64,000 nucleotides of DNA from Streptomyces atratus. Lineage in GTDB: Bacteria > Actinomycetota > Actinomycetes > Streptomycetales > Streptomycetaceae. The first letter of the stretch is position 1. Each line of letters opens with the position of its first letter. A program made the translations under genes and the position numbers. The notes beneath the pieces were generated by a model. It had not been told where the DNA came from. It worked only from the letters and a program-made list of their open reading frames with translations, and ran no database searches. Below are positions 26,390 to 34,279 of this stretch, piece after piece. The stretch lies in contig NZ_BMRN01000012.1 in the NCBI RefSeq assembly GCF_014648655.1, positions 62,001-126,000 on the forward strand, in the 5' to 3' direction.

Positions 26390-27667
26390 ATGGCGCGGAA
26401 GCGGACCGAGCGGACCGGACGGGCGGGGCGCAGTGAGAAGGACGGGAGTGGTGCGGGTTCCGTACGGGAGGACCGCGGCCCTGTCCGGTACGGGCCGCCC
26501 GCACCCGATCCCGTCCTGCCCGTCCTGCCCGAGCTGGCCGAGGTGCTCGCCGCCGCGGCCGGCCGCAGCGAACCCGAACCGACCGGTGGCGGCGAGGCCC
26601 TGCGCGAGGCCGCGACCGCCTACTGGGAGCGGCGCGGACTGCACGGCGGCCCGGAGAACATCGCCGCCGCCCCGGGCGCCTCGCCGCTGCTGCTCGCGCT
26701 GATCGCCGCGCACGGTGGCGACGTGCTCATGCCGCGCCCCTGCCCAGCCACCTGGATTCCGCAGGCCAGGCTGCTGGGCAGGCCCGCCTATCATGTGCCG
26801 ACCCCGGCCGAGTGCGGCGGCGTGCCCGATCCGTACGCGCTGCTGGAGACCGTACGCAGGGTGCGCGCCGAGGGAGGCAGACCCCGGCTGCTGCTGATCT
26901 GCGTCGTCGACGACCCGACCGCCACCGTCGCCCCGCCGGAACTCGTGCGCGAGGCGTGCGAGGCGGCGGTCGCCGAAGGGCTGCACATCGTCAGCGACGA
27001 GACCTGGCGCGACACCCTGCACCGGCCGCACGACACGGTCCTGCTCAGTCCGGCCGAAATGTGCCCCGACGATGTCACGGTCGTCTGTGATCTCGCCGGT
27101 GCGCTGACGCCGTCCGCCTGGCCGGTCGCGGTCGCCCGGTTCCCGGACACCGAGCGGGCGGCGGTGCGCCATGCCCGTACCCTCGACAGCCTCACCGCAC
27201 TCGGCGCGCACGTCGCGGGCCCCGTCGCCATGGCCGCCGCCCACGCGCTGCGCGAACCGGACTCCGTCACGGACCGGGTCCGCCGGTCCGCCGCGCTCCA
27301 GGCGCAGGTCGCGGCAGCGGCCCACCGCGCGGTCCTGGCATCGGGCGCGCTGGCCAGACCCCCGCAGGCCGGCCGCCATCTCTACGCCGACCTCGGGCCG
27401 CTCAGGTCCCGGCTCGCGAGTCGAGGGGTCGCCGACTCGCTCGAACTGGAGGAGTACCTGACGGAACGCCTCGGCGCACCGGCGCCCGGCGGCCACCGGT
27501 TCGGCGACGAACTGGGGGCGCTGCGCGTACGGCTGGGCACCGGGACGCTCCTCGGGTCGACCCCGGAACAACAGATGGAGTCCCTCACCGCTGTGGCGCC
27601 CCTGGAATTGCCGCATGTGGCTCAAGCCCTGAGCATTTTCGGAGAGGCCCTCGACGAACTCCGATGA
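26390..27667 (+). CDS. Aminotransferase class I/II-like protein lacking the PLP lysine
   Basis: A 425-residue protein with the fold-type I aminotransferase layout: an N-terminal GGGEALREAATAYWERRGL helix, NIAAAPGASPLLLALIA, an Asn-Pro-like turn now reading DDPTATVAPPELVREACEAA and the strand IVSDETWRDTL. Where the Schiff-base lysine should stand (normally SxSKxxxxxGxR) the sequence is CDLAGALTPSAWPVAVARF. The only lysines in the protein are at positions 4 and 17, in the basic N-terminal tail, so covalent PLP binding at the usual site is impossible. AAGGAGG 5 nt before the ATG fixes the start. It may be a non-catalytic or regulatory homologue. Confidence 0.85.
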   Translation: MARKRTERTGRAGRSEKDGSGAGSVREDRGPVRYGPPAPDPVLPVLPELAEVLAAAAGRSEPEPTGGGEALREAATAYWERRGLHGGPENIAAAPGASPLLLALIAAHGGDVLMPRPCPATWIPQARLLGRPAYHVPTPAECGGVPDPYALLETVRRVRAEGGRPRLLLICVVDDPTATVAPPELVREACEAAVAEGLHIVSDETWRDTLHRPHDTVLLSPAEMCPDDVTVVCDLAGALTPSAWPVAVARFPDTERAAVRHARTLDSLTALGAHVAGPVAMAAAHALREPDSVTDRVRRSAALQAQVAAAAHRAVLASGALARPPQAGRHLYADLGPLRSRLASRGVADSLELEEYLTERLGAPAPGGHRFGDELGALRVRLGTGTLLGSTPEQQMESLTAVAPLELPHVAQALSIFGEALDELR

Positions 27668-27784
27668 CGAACCGAGATGCCGAACCGAGATGCCGAACCG
27701 ACTCCGGACAAACTCCGAATCACCCCGATGACCCCGATGACCCCGGACAACTCCGGTGCCGAACTCCGAGACGGGAGTCTCTCG
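27664..27784 (+). repeat. Spacer with degenerate short direct repeats before the MBL gene
   Basis: Starting at an ATGA overlap with the aminotransferase stop, the sequence repeats ACCGAGATGCCGA and CCCCGATGA-like units two or three times each, plus ACTCCG and CGAACTCCG words. The frame opened by the overlapping ATG does not join the MBL frame, suggesting repeat growth displaced an originally coupled start. Confidence 0.45.
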
Positions 27785-28846
27785 ATGACGGAACAGACCG
27801 AGCGCTCCCTCCCCGGGACCGCGCACCCGCACCGTGCCTCCCGCGGCGAGGTCGTCGAACCGCGTCCGCTCGGCGAGCTCCGGGTCTGGCCGAAGACCTT
27901 CGCCGACCGGCTCACCGCACCCCTCCCGGGTGTCATGGGCATGTCTCGGCTGGCTCGTGACCGTGCCCTGCGGCCCGACGCGGAGGGACTGCGCGGCATC
28001 CACCGGCTCCCGTACGCACCCGAACCCCTGCCCGCCACCCCCGCCGGCACCACATCCGTGACCTGGGCCGGACACGCCAGCTGGATCGTGCGCACCGGCG
28101 GGCTGACCGTCCTCACCGACCCCGTCTGGTCCCGTCGCATCCTCGGCACCCCGGCCAGGATCACACCGGTCGGCGTCCGCTGGGAGGACCTCCCGCCCGT
28201 CGACGCCGTCGTCATCAGCCACAACCACTACGACCACCTCGACGCCCCTACTCTGCACAGACTGCCCAAGGACACCCCGCTGTTCGTGCCCGCCGGGCTC
28301 GGCCGCTGGTGCCGCCGTCGCCGCTTCACCTGCGTCACCGAACTCGACTGGTGGGAGTCGGCCCAGCTGAACGGCGTGCGCTTCGATTTCGTGCCCGCCC
28401 ACCACTGGTCCAAGCGGACCCTCACCGACACCTGTCGCTCCTTGTGGGGCGGCTGGATCATCGATACCGGCCGCGACGGGCAGCGGATCCACTTCGCCGG
28501 GGACAGCGGGTACGGGCACTGGTTCGGCGAGATCGGCCGCCGGTACCCGGGCATCGATCTGACCCTGCTGCCGATCGGGGCGTACGAACCGCGCTGGTGG
28601 CTCGGTGGCGTACACACCGATCCGGAGGAGGCCGTGCAGGCGTACGAGGACCTTGGCGCCCGCGCGATGGCGCCGATGCACTGGGCCACCTTCCTGCTCT
28701 CGGCGGAGCCCGTACTCGAACCGCTGACCCGACTGCGCACCGCCTGGCAGCGGGCCGGACACCCCCGCGAACGGCTCTGGGACCTGCCGATCGGCGGCTC
28801 CCGCATGCTCGAACCGGAACCGTTCCTCACCAGTGTGCGTAAGTGA
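27785..28846 (+). CDS. MBL fold metallo-hydrolase (NAPE-PLD/UlaG-like)
   Basis: A 353-residue beta-lactamase-fold hydrolase. TSVTWAGHASWIVRTGGLTVLTDPVWS opens the fold, the metal motif HxHxDH is VVISHNHYDHLDAPT, and further ligands lie in FVPAHHWSKRT, HFAGDSGYG and APMHWATFLL. The arrangement (WAGHAS start, LTDPVWS, PAxHW, MHWGT-like) matches bacterial proteins related to NAPE-hydrolysing phospholipase D. The native substrate is unknown. ATG 27785 with GGGAG upstream is chosen; an earlier ATG at 27677 would add a repetitive, non-conserved N-terminus. Probably co-transcribed with the aminotransferase-like gene. Confidence 0.9.
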   Translation: MTEQTERSLPGTAHPHRASRGEVVEPRPLGELRVWPKTFADRLTAPLPGVMGMSRLARDRALRPDAEGLRGIHRLPYAPEPLPATPAGTTSVTWAGHASWIVRTGGLTVLTDPVWSRRILGTPARITPVGVRWEDLPPVDAVVISHNHYDHLDAPTLHRLPKDTPLFVPAGLGRWCRRRRFTCVTELDWWESAQLNGVRFDFVPAHHWSKRTLTDTCRSLWGGWIIDTGRDGQRIHFAGDSGYGHWFGEIGRRYPGIDLTLLPIGAYEPRWWLGGVHTDPEEAVQAYEDLGARAMAPMHWATFLLSAEPVLEPLTRLRTAWQRAGHPRERLWDLPIGGSRMLEPEPFLTSVRK

Positions 28847-28872
28847 GTCCTGGACCCACTGCTGCGTTCTGG

Positions 28873-28899
28873 GCGCATCCCGAACGGTGTGGGATGCGC
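28873..28899 (+). terminator. Terminator after the MBL gene
   Basis: Perfect 9-bp arms GCGCATCCC and GGGATGCGC around a 9-nt loop, 26 bp after the stop. The remaining 210 bp up to the DedA 3' end show no gene. Confidence 0.65.
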
Positions 28900-29109
28900 T
28901 GGGTTGCCGCTTTCTCGTCCCGTTCGGCGGCGCGCCTCCAGGGGCGTGGTCCGTTGTGGCCACCTGCCCGACGAGCAGCACCGCCAAGGCCACCCGTTCG
29001 GCCCCAGAACTACCGTTCCCGCCCGGCGAAGCCGCCGACAGGACTCACTCCTGCTCACCACAACGCACTTCAGCTCAGTAGACCGACAGCAGCTCACAAC
29101 CCCGCACGA

Positions 29110-29730
29110 TCAGTGACCGAACCGCGCCCGCATCCGGCGCCACACCGCGGGCGCCCCGCTGATCAGCAGTGTCAGACCCACCGCCGCGACCACACCCTGC
29201 CACGGCTCGGGGAAGAGCGAACCGCCCAGAATGCCGATCAGCTGGTACGTCGCCGCCCACGCCAGACAGGCCGGCACATCCCCACGGGCGAACCGGTGCA
29301 GCGGCATCCGCCCCAGCAGGCAGGCCAGCATCACCGGAATCCGCCCCGCCGGTACCAGCCTCGACAGCACGAGCACCACCGCACCGTTCTCGTCCAGCTT
29401 CTGCTGCGCCTGCGCCAGCCGCTCCGGGGCGGCCCGGTCGCTGATCGCCCGCAGCCACTTCGAACCGTTCTTCGACCGCACCCCGCGCCGGCCGAGCCAG
29501 TACAGACAGATGTCGCCGAGGAACGCCGCAGCCGACGCCACCCCGAAGACGATCAGCAGCGAGAACGGCGACGACTGATGCAGCGCCACCACCGCGGCCG
29601 AACTCACCAGCGCACCCGTAGGTACCACAGGCACCAGCGCGCCCAGCGCCACCAGCAGGAACAGCGACGGATAGCCCACCGCCTGCTGCGTCGACTCCGG
29701 GGGCAGCTGCCTCACGACCTCCTGGATCAC
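29110..29730 (-). CDS. DedA/VTT domain membrane protein
   Basis: A 206-residue membrane protein with four to five hydrophobic segments. It carries the SNARE-associated/DedA pattern FGVASAAAFLGDICLYWLGRRGV followed by the glycosylated-like loop and LSRLVPAGRIPVMLACLLGRMPLHRFARGDVPACLAWAATYQLIGILGG, with the conserved R-x-x-P (SRLVPAGR). DedA proteins act as lipid-carrier or undecaprenyl-phosphate flippases or affect membrane homeostasis. It overlaps the upstream MBL gene by 4 bp (ATGA), so the pair is translated together. Confidence 0.88.
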   Translation of the reverse strand: MIQEVVRQLPPESTQQAVGYPSLFLLVALGALVPVVPTGALVSSAAVVALHQSSPFSLLIVFGVASAAAFLGDICLYWLGRRGVRSKNGSKWLRAISDRAAPERLAQAQQKLDENGAVVLVLSRLVPAGRIPVMLACLLGRMPLHRFARGDVPACLAWAATYQLIGILGGSLFPEPWQGVVAAVGLTLLISGAPAVWRRMRARFGH

Positions 29731-30509
29731 CTGGCGGCCTCCGGCCGCACATGTTCGCCGTGGGACAGCCGGTGCACCGCTACCTCCGGCGCCAGCAGCG
29801 CCGCCTTGCGGACGAACTCGTCACCGGGCGCGTGGAACTCGTGCGGCCTGACTCCGTCCATGCCGATCGGCCAGTACGTGCCGTAGTGCACCGGCACGGC
29901 CGACCTCGGCGCCAGCCGGGCCAGCGCCTGCGCGGCCCGGCCCGCGTCCAGATGGCTGTGGCCCAGATACGGACCCCATCCGCCCACCGGCAGCAGCGCC
30001 ACATCCACCGGACCCACCGCCCGGGCCATGTCGTCGAAGAGCCCGGTGTCACCGGCGAAATACGTCCGTGCCTCGCCCTCGACCACATAGCCGAGCGCGG
30101 GGGAGCGGTGCGGGCCCAAGGGCAGCCGCCTGCCGTCGTGCAGTGCGGGAACCGCCCGTACCAGCACCTCGCCGACCCGGACCTCGTCGCCCGGTGCCAC
30201 CTCGGTGATCCGCAGCCCGCGCACCGAGCGCAACACCCGCAGTCCCGGGACGGAACGCACCGCACCCACCGGCACGATCAGCCGGCTTCCGGGGGCGAGC
30301 CGGGCCAGTGACGGCAGATGCAGATGGTCGGAGTGAAGATGCGAGACGAGCACCACATCGGCGACCGTGGCCTCGGGGCCGGGCAGCTCGCCGCGGCGAC
30401 GGCGCAGATGCGCGAAGCGCCGTACGAAGAGCGGATCGGTCAGCACACGGACCCCGGAGTCCTCGATCGTGCAGGTGGCATGACCCCACCAGGTGACTTC
30501 CACCGGCAC
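29727..30509 (-). CDS. MBL fold metallo-hydrolase (UlaG-like)
   Basis: A 260-residue hydrolase. MPVEVTWWGHATCTIEDSGVRVLTDPLF starts the fold; the HxHxDH motif is VLVSHLHSDHLHLPSL, and later ligands lie in FAGDTGLFD and VPVHYGTYW. No signal peptide. It is shorter than the MBL protein at 27785 and only distantly similar to it. Substrate unknown. Coupled to the DedA gene by a 4-bp overlap, which suggests a role linked to membrane lipids or lipid-linked intermediates, though that is only inferred from position. Confidence 0.9.
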   Translation of the reverse strand: MPVEVTWWGHATCTIEDSGVRVLTDPLFVRRFAHLRRRRGELPGPEATVADVVLVSHLHSDHLHLPSLARLAPGSRLIVPVGAVRSVPGLRVLRSVRGLRITEVAPGDEVRVGEVLVRAVPALHDGRRLPLGPHRSPALGYVVEGEARTYFAGDTGLFDDMARAVGPVDVALLPVGGWGPYLGHSHLDAGRAAQALARLAPRSAVPVHYGTYWPIGMDGVRPHEFHAPGDEFVRKAALLAPEVAVHRLSHGEHVRPEAAR

Positions 30510-30622
30510 GCGGTGCCTCCTCGTTCCCGGGTTCCTTGTTCCGGCCCTGGCATCGAGCCTAGTGCCGTGACCGGACCGGGTGCCCCGGCTCCGTCCGGTC
30601 CTTGCCGTCCGGCTGGCCGCTC

Positions 30623-32080
30623 TCAGTCGGTCAGGCCCAGTGCCCCCGCCGCCTGGATGGCCAGCCAGACCTCCGCCAGGGCGCCCGTCGATGCCATGTC
30701 ACGGTCGGTCAGAGAGCCGAAGCGGCGCAGCCGGTAGGCGAGGGTGTTGGGATGGATGTGGAGCGCGGCCGCCGCCGTCTCCGTGCGGCGGTCCCGCTCC
30801 ATCCACGTGCGGACCGAGACCAGCAGCTGCGAGTCATGGGCCTCGTCGTAGCGCAGGACCTCGCCGAGTACATGCTCGACCAGCGCGGTCAGGACCGCAG
30901 GGTCGTCGGGCAGCCAGCGGCCCAGGGAGTCGTCGCCGTAGCGGACCACGGAGCGGCCCGACTCGGCGGCCTTCGAGACTGCCCAGAGCGCCTCGCGCTG
31001 AGCCACCCGCAGCGCGGCACCCGGCAGGAACGGGCGGCTCATCCCGGCCGCCACATCCGGCAGTTCACCGATCTCCACGGCCAACTGCGGTGCCCCGAGG
31101 ACATAGCGGTCCGTGCCCCAGGTGAGCAGCAGATGCGGATGGTCCTGGAGGCAGCGCAGCAGTGCCTCGTCCGTGGTCTGCCGCACCACGATCAGCACGG
31201 TGTCGCCCTCGATCGCATGCCGGGCGAGCCTGCGCCGGGCCGCCTCCGGGTCCAGTACCTCCTGAAGGAGTTCGGCCAGCGTCTCCGCGCCCTCGCGGCG
31301 TAGCGTCTCGCGCTCGCTGCGCACCATCGCGACCCGCAGCGCCGCCACCGTGGCGATGTGCTGGACGACGGCCAGCCCGGCGGGCTGGGCGCCCTCCCGC
31401 TCGTACGCGACGAGGAATCCCGCCGGGCCCCCGGGCGCCGGCACGGGCAGCACGAACCCGCCCGGGACGGTCGGCGGAGCGTCCACGGAGGCGGGCAGCA
31501 CGCCCGGCTCCGGCACAGGTACGCCGGGCAGCAAGGGGCGCCCCTGGGGCGTGCACAGATACACGTCGTAACCGGAGAGGCGCTCCAGCCGACGCAGCAG
31601 CGTCGGCGTGTCGAGATCCTCGGCGACCAGCCAGCGCAGCGAGCCGAAGACCTGGAGCTGGGCGCCGAGCCGGTGCCTGGCGTCCTCCTGGACCGAGGCG
31701 GCGACCTCCTGGGAGACCGCGATGAACGGGACGGCGAGCGGGACCTCCAGGACCGGGAAGCCGCGCTCCTCGGCCGCCCGGAAGAAAGCGTCGTGCAACG
31801 GTGGCATGTGCAATTGCGCAGACAGGGCGAGCGCGGAGACACCGGCATCGTCGAGCCGCTCCAGATAGGCGCGCTGTCCGGCGGCGGTACGCGGGACCGC
31901 AAGGCCCGTCGTCATGATCACCTCGGCGCCCAGCAGCCAGGGCGTCGGATCGGCGAGTTCGCTGGCGTGCGCCCAGGACACGGAGCGGCCCAGGCCACTG
32001 CTGCCCGCCTTCACGGAGAGCTGCAGAGCGGGGAAGGAGAGCAGATCCTCAACGGTGAGTTTGTTGCTGGCCACAGACAT
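30623..32080 (-). CDS. PucR family transcriptional regulator
   Basis: A 485-residue regulator. The N-terminal PucR domain (LTVEDLLSFPALQLSVKAGSSGLGRSVSWAHASELADPTPWLLGAEVIMTTGL) covers about residues 8-130; a GGDEF-like/ligand region follows, and a PucR_1-type HTH closes the protein (VRTWMERDRRTETAAAALHIHPNTLAYRLRRFGSLT). The ATG at 32078-32080 begins MSVASNKLTVEDLL; an upstream in-frame start would run into the divergent promoter. It is transcribed away from the NCS1 permease operon and most likely controls it, as PucR proteins do for purine, polyamine or GABA catabolism. Confidence 0.92.
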   Translation of the reverse strand: MSVASNKLTVEDLLSFPALQLSVKAGSSGLGRSVSWAHASELADPTPWLLGAEVIMTTGLAVPRTAAGQRAYLERLDDAGVSALALSAQLHMPPLHDAFFRAAEERGFPVLEVPLAVPFIAVSQEVAASVQEDARHRLGAQLQVFGSLRWLVAEDLDTPTLLRRLERLSGYDVYLCTPQGRPLLPGVPVPEPGVLPASVDAPPTVPGGFVLPVPAPGGPAGFLVAYEREGAQPAGLAVVQHIATVAALRVAMVRSERETLRREGAETLAELLQEVLDPEAARRRLARHAIEGDTVLIVVRQTTDEALLRCLQDHPHLLLTWGTDRYVLGAPQLAVEIGELPDVAAGMSRPFLPGAALRVAQREALWAVSKAAESGRSVVRYGDDSLGRWLPDDPAVLTALVEHVLGEVLRYDEAHDSQLLVSVRTWMERDRRTETAAAALHIHPNTLAYRLRRFGSLTDRDMASTGALAEVWLAIQAAGALGLTD

Positions 32081-32098
32081 CAGCCTAGTGCTCTGTGA

Positions 32099-32140
32099 TG
32101 TGCACAATTGTCGACCGTCGTCCGGAGCCACAGACTGTGG
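32099..32140. promoter_or_regulatory. Palindromes in the pucR-permease divergent promoter
   Basis: Three perfect palindromes lie in the 92-bp divergent region: TGTGCACA (32099-32106), overlapping ACAATTGT (32104-32111), and CCACAG-A-CTGTGG (32128-32140). They sit between both start codons and are candidate PucR operators. Confidence 0.45.
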
Positions 32141-32172
32141 GACCGTCCCCATGAACAAGAGGTGGAGCGCCC

Positions 32173-33714
32173 GTGACTGCTTCGATCACCGAAGTCGAGA
32201 CAAATGGTGTCGAGCGGATTCCCGACGCCGACCGCACCGCCCGTCCGATCGACCTCTTCCGGCTCGCCTTCGGCGGTGCCAACACCTTCGCGACGTGCGT
32301 GCTGGGCGCCTTCCCGATCCTGTTCGGCCTCTCCTTCTGGCAGGGACTCGCGGCGACGCTGCTCGGTCTCGTCGCCGGTGCGCTGCTGCTCGCCCCGATG
32401 GCGCTGTTCGGTCCGGCCAACGGCACCAACAACGCCGTCTCCTCCTCCGCCCACCTGGGCGTGCACGGCCGGATCGTCGGCTCGTTCCTCTCGCTGCTCA
32501 CCGCGGTCGCGTTCTTCTCGATCTCGGTGTGGTCCTCGGGTGACGCACTCGTCGGCGGCGCACACCGACTCGCCGGCGTACCCGAATCCGATGTGACATA
32601 CGGCATTGCATATGCGATCTTCGCCGGGCTCGTCCTGGTGGTCTGCATCTACGGCTTCCGCTTCATGCTGATGGTCAACAAGATCGCGGTGATCGCCGCA
32701 TCGGCACTCTTCGTCCTCGGCGCCTTCGCCTTCGCGGGAGACTTCGACGCCGGCTACGCGGGCACCTTCACCTCGACCGCCGACCCGCTGTTCTGGCCGT
32801 CGTTCATCGGCGCCGCGCTGATCGTGCTGTCCAACCCGGTCTCCTTCGGCGCGTTCCTCGGCGACTGGTCCCGCTACATCCCGGCCACGACGCCCCGCCG
32901 CCGGGTGATGGGCGCCGCCTTCCTCGCGCAGATCGCCACACTGCTGCCCTTCGTCTTCGGCCTGGCCACCGCCTCGATCATCGCGTCCAAGGCCGCCAAG
33001 TACGTCGACCCGGCCGCGCCCAACTACGTCGGCGGACTGCTCGCCATCTCGCCCGACTGGTACTTCCTGCCGCTCTGCCTGATCGCCCTGATCGGTGGCC
33101 TGTCGACCGGCACGACCGCGCTGTACGGCACCGGCCTCGACGTCTCGAGCGTCTTCACCCGCTTCAGTCGGGTGCAGTCGACGTTCTTCATCGGCGCCCT
33201 GTCGATCGCCTTCATCTTCATCGGCCGCTTCGCGCTCAACCTCGCGCAGTCCATCTCCACCTTCGCGACCCTGATCATCACCTGTACCGCCCCGTGGATG
33301 ATCGTGATGGCACTCGGGTACGTCACCCGGCGCGGCTGGTACGACGCGGACGCGCTCCAGGTCTTCAACCGCCGCCAGACCGGTGGCCGCTACTGGTTCA
33401 ACCACGGCTGGAACTGGCGCGGGATGGCCACCTGGTTCATCTCCGCCGGTGTGGCGCTCCTGTTCACCAACCTGCCCGGCCAGTTCGTCGGCCCGCTCGG
33501 CAACCTCGCGAACGGCGCGGACATCTCCCTCCCTGTCGGTCTCGCCCTCGCGGCCGTGGTCTACCTCGGCCTGCTCACCGTCTTTCCCGAGCCGCGCGGT
33601 GTGTACGGACCGGACGGCCCCCGATTCGTCAGGGCCTCGGACACAGCGGTTCTGCCCATCGCCGGTGGCCCGGACGAGGAGGCCGTCGCCGCCGAACCGG
33701 CCACCGCGGTCTGA
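32173..33714 (+). CDS. NCS1 family (cytosine/purine/allantoin-type) permease
   Basis: A 513-residue membrane transporter with about 12 hydrophobic segments. The start LFRLAFGGANTFATCVLGAFPILFGLSFWQG matches the first two helices of NCS1 carriers, and helix 3 carries MALFGPANGTNNAVSSSAHLGVHGRI. The SNPVSFGAFLGDWSRYIP loop (helix 6 region) is typical of the bacterial cytosine-permease branch. The substrate is not certain: with a PucR regulator and an aminobutyraldehyde-type dehydrogenase in the operon, an amine or aminated compound is as likely as a nucleobase. The GTG start at 32173 follows AGGTGGAG. Confidence 0.9.
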   Translation: MTASITEVETNGVERIPDADRTARPIDLFRLAFGGANTFATCVLGAFPILFGLSFWQGLAATLLGLVAGALLLAPMALFGPANGTNNAVSSSAHLGVHGRIVGSFLSLLTAVAFFSISVWSSGDALVGGAHRLAGVPESDVTYGIAYAIFAGLVLVVCIYGFRFMLMVNKIAVIAASALFVLGAFAFAGDFDAGYAGTFTSTADPLFWPSFIGAALIVLSNPVSFGAFLGDWSRYIPATTPRRRVMGAAFLAQIATLLPFVFGLATASIIASKAAKYVDPAAPNYVGGLLAISPDWYFLPLCLIALIGGLSTGTTALYGTGLDVSSVFTRFSRVQSTFFIGALSIAFIFIGRFALNLAQSISTFATLIITCTAPWMIVMALGYVTRRGWYDADALQVFNRRQTGGRYWFNHGWNWRGMATWFISAGVALLFTNLPGQFVGPLGNLANGADISLPVGLALAAVVYLGLLTVFPEPRGVYGPDGPRFVRASDTAVLPIAGGPDEEAVAAEPATAV

Positions 33715-33764
33715 ACGCCCCGGCTCTCCGGCGCACGCCCCGCCCCCGTAACCAGGAGTTGCAC

Positions 33765-34184
33765 ATGAGCACCACCCCCGTCCAGGAAGTCCAGGAAGTC
33801 CAGGAAGTTCAGGCCGCCGCCGACGCGCTGATCGCCGCCTTCGCCGAGGGCCGCCTCGACGACTACTTCGGCTGCTTCGCCCCGGACGCCACGTTCGTCT
33901 TCCACTCCACCCCGCAGCGGCTCGGCTCCACCGCCGAGTACCGCGCGCTGTGGCAGCAGTGGGTGGCCCAGGACGACTTCCGCGTCGTGCGCTGCACCTC
34001 GACCGGACAGCTGATCCAGCACTACGGCACCACGGCCGTCCTCAGCCACGACGTGGAGACCACGATCGCCACCCGGGCCGGCGAGGAGACCGTCCACGAG
34101 CGGGAGACGATCGTGTTCGCCCGCGCCGTCGACGGCAGCTGGCCCGCGGTCCACGAGCACCTGTCCGCCCGTACAGCCGACTGA
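33765..34184 (+). CDS. NTF2-like/SnoaL-fold protein
   Basis: A 139-residue small cone-shaped-fold protein: DALIAAFAEGRLDDYFGCFAPDATFVFHST, then RALWQQWVAQDDFRVVRCTSTGQLIQHYGTTAVLSHDVETTIATRAGEETVHERETIVFARAVDGSWPAVHEHLS. The layout matches DUF4440/SnoaL-like proteins, which may be enzymes or ligand carriers. Residues 6-16 are a Val-Gln-Glu repeat from nearly identical 9-bp units (33780-33811). AGGAG lies 6 nt before the ATG. It sits between the permease and the dehydrogenase and should be co-transcribed; its role in the pathway is unknown. Confidence 0.85.
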   Translation: MSTTPVQEVQEVQEVQAAADALIAAFAEGRLDDYFGCFAPDATFVFHSTPQRLGSTAEYRALWQQWVAQDDFRVVRCTSTGQLIQHYGTTAVLSHDVETTIATRAGEETVHERETIVFARAVDGSWPAVHEHLSARTAD

Positions 34185-34279
34185 CCGAGCACGGCTCCCG
34201 ACCGGGCGTCCCGCCCGAATCACCGCTCGACCGCGTGTTTTGCCCGTATCGCCGCCCGACCATGAGAGAGACCGGTTCC

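Noticed and set aside
26138..28993. A 950-residue minus-strand open frame
   Set aside because: It lies opposite the SMP-30, aminotransferase-like and MBL genes, each with clear motifs and ribosome sites; it has no recognisable domain.
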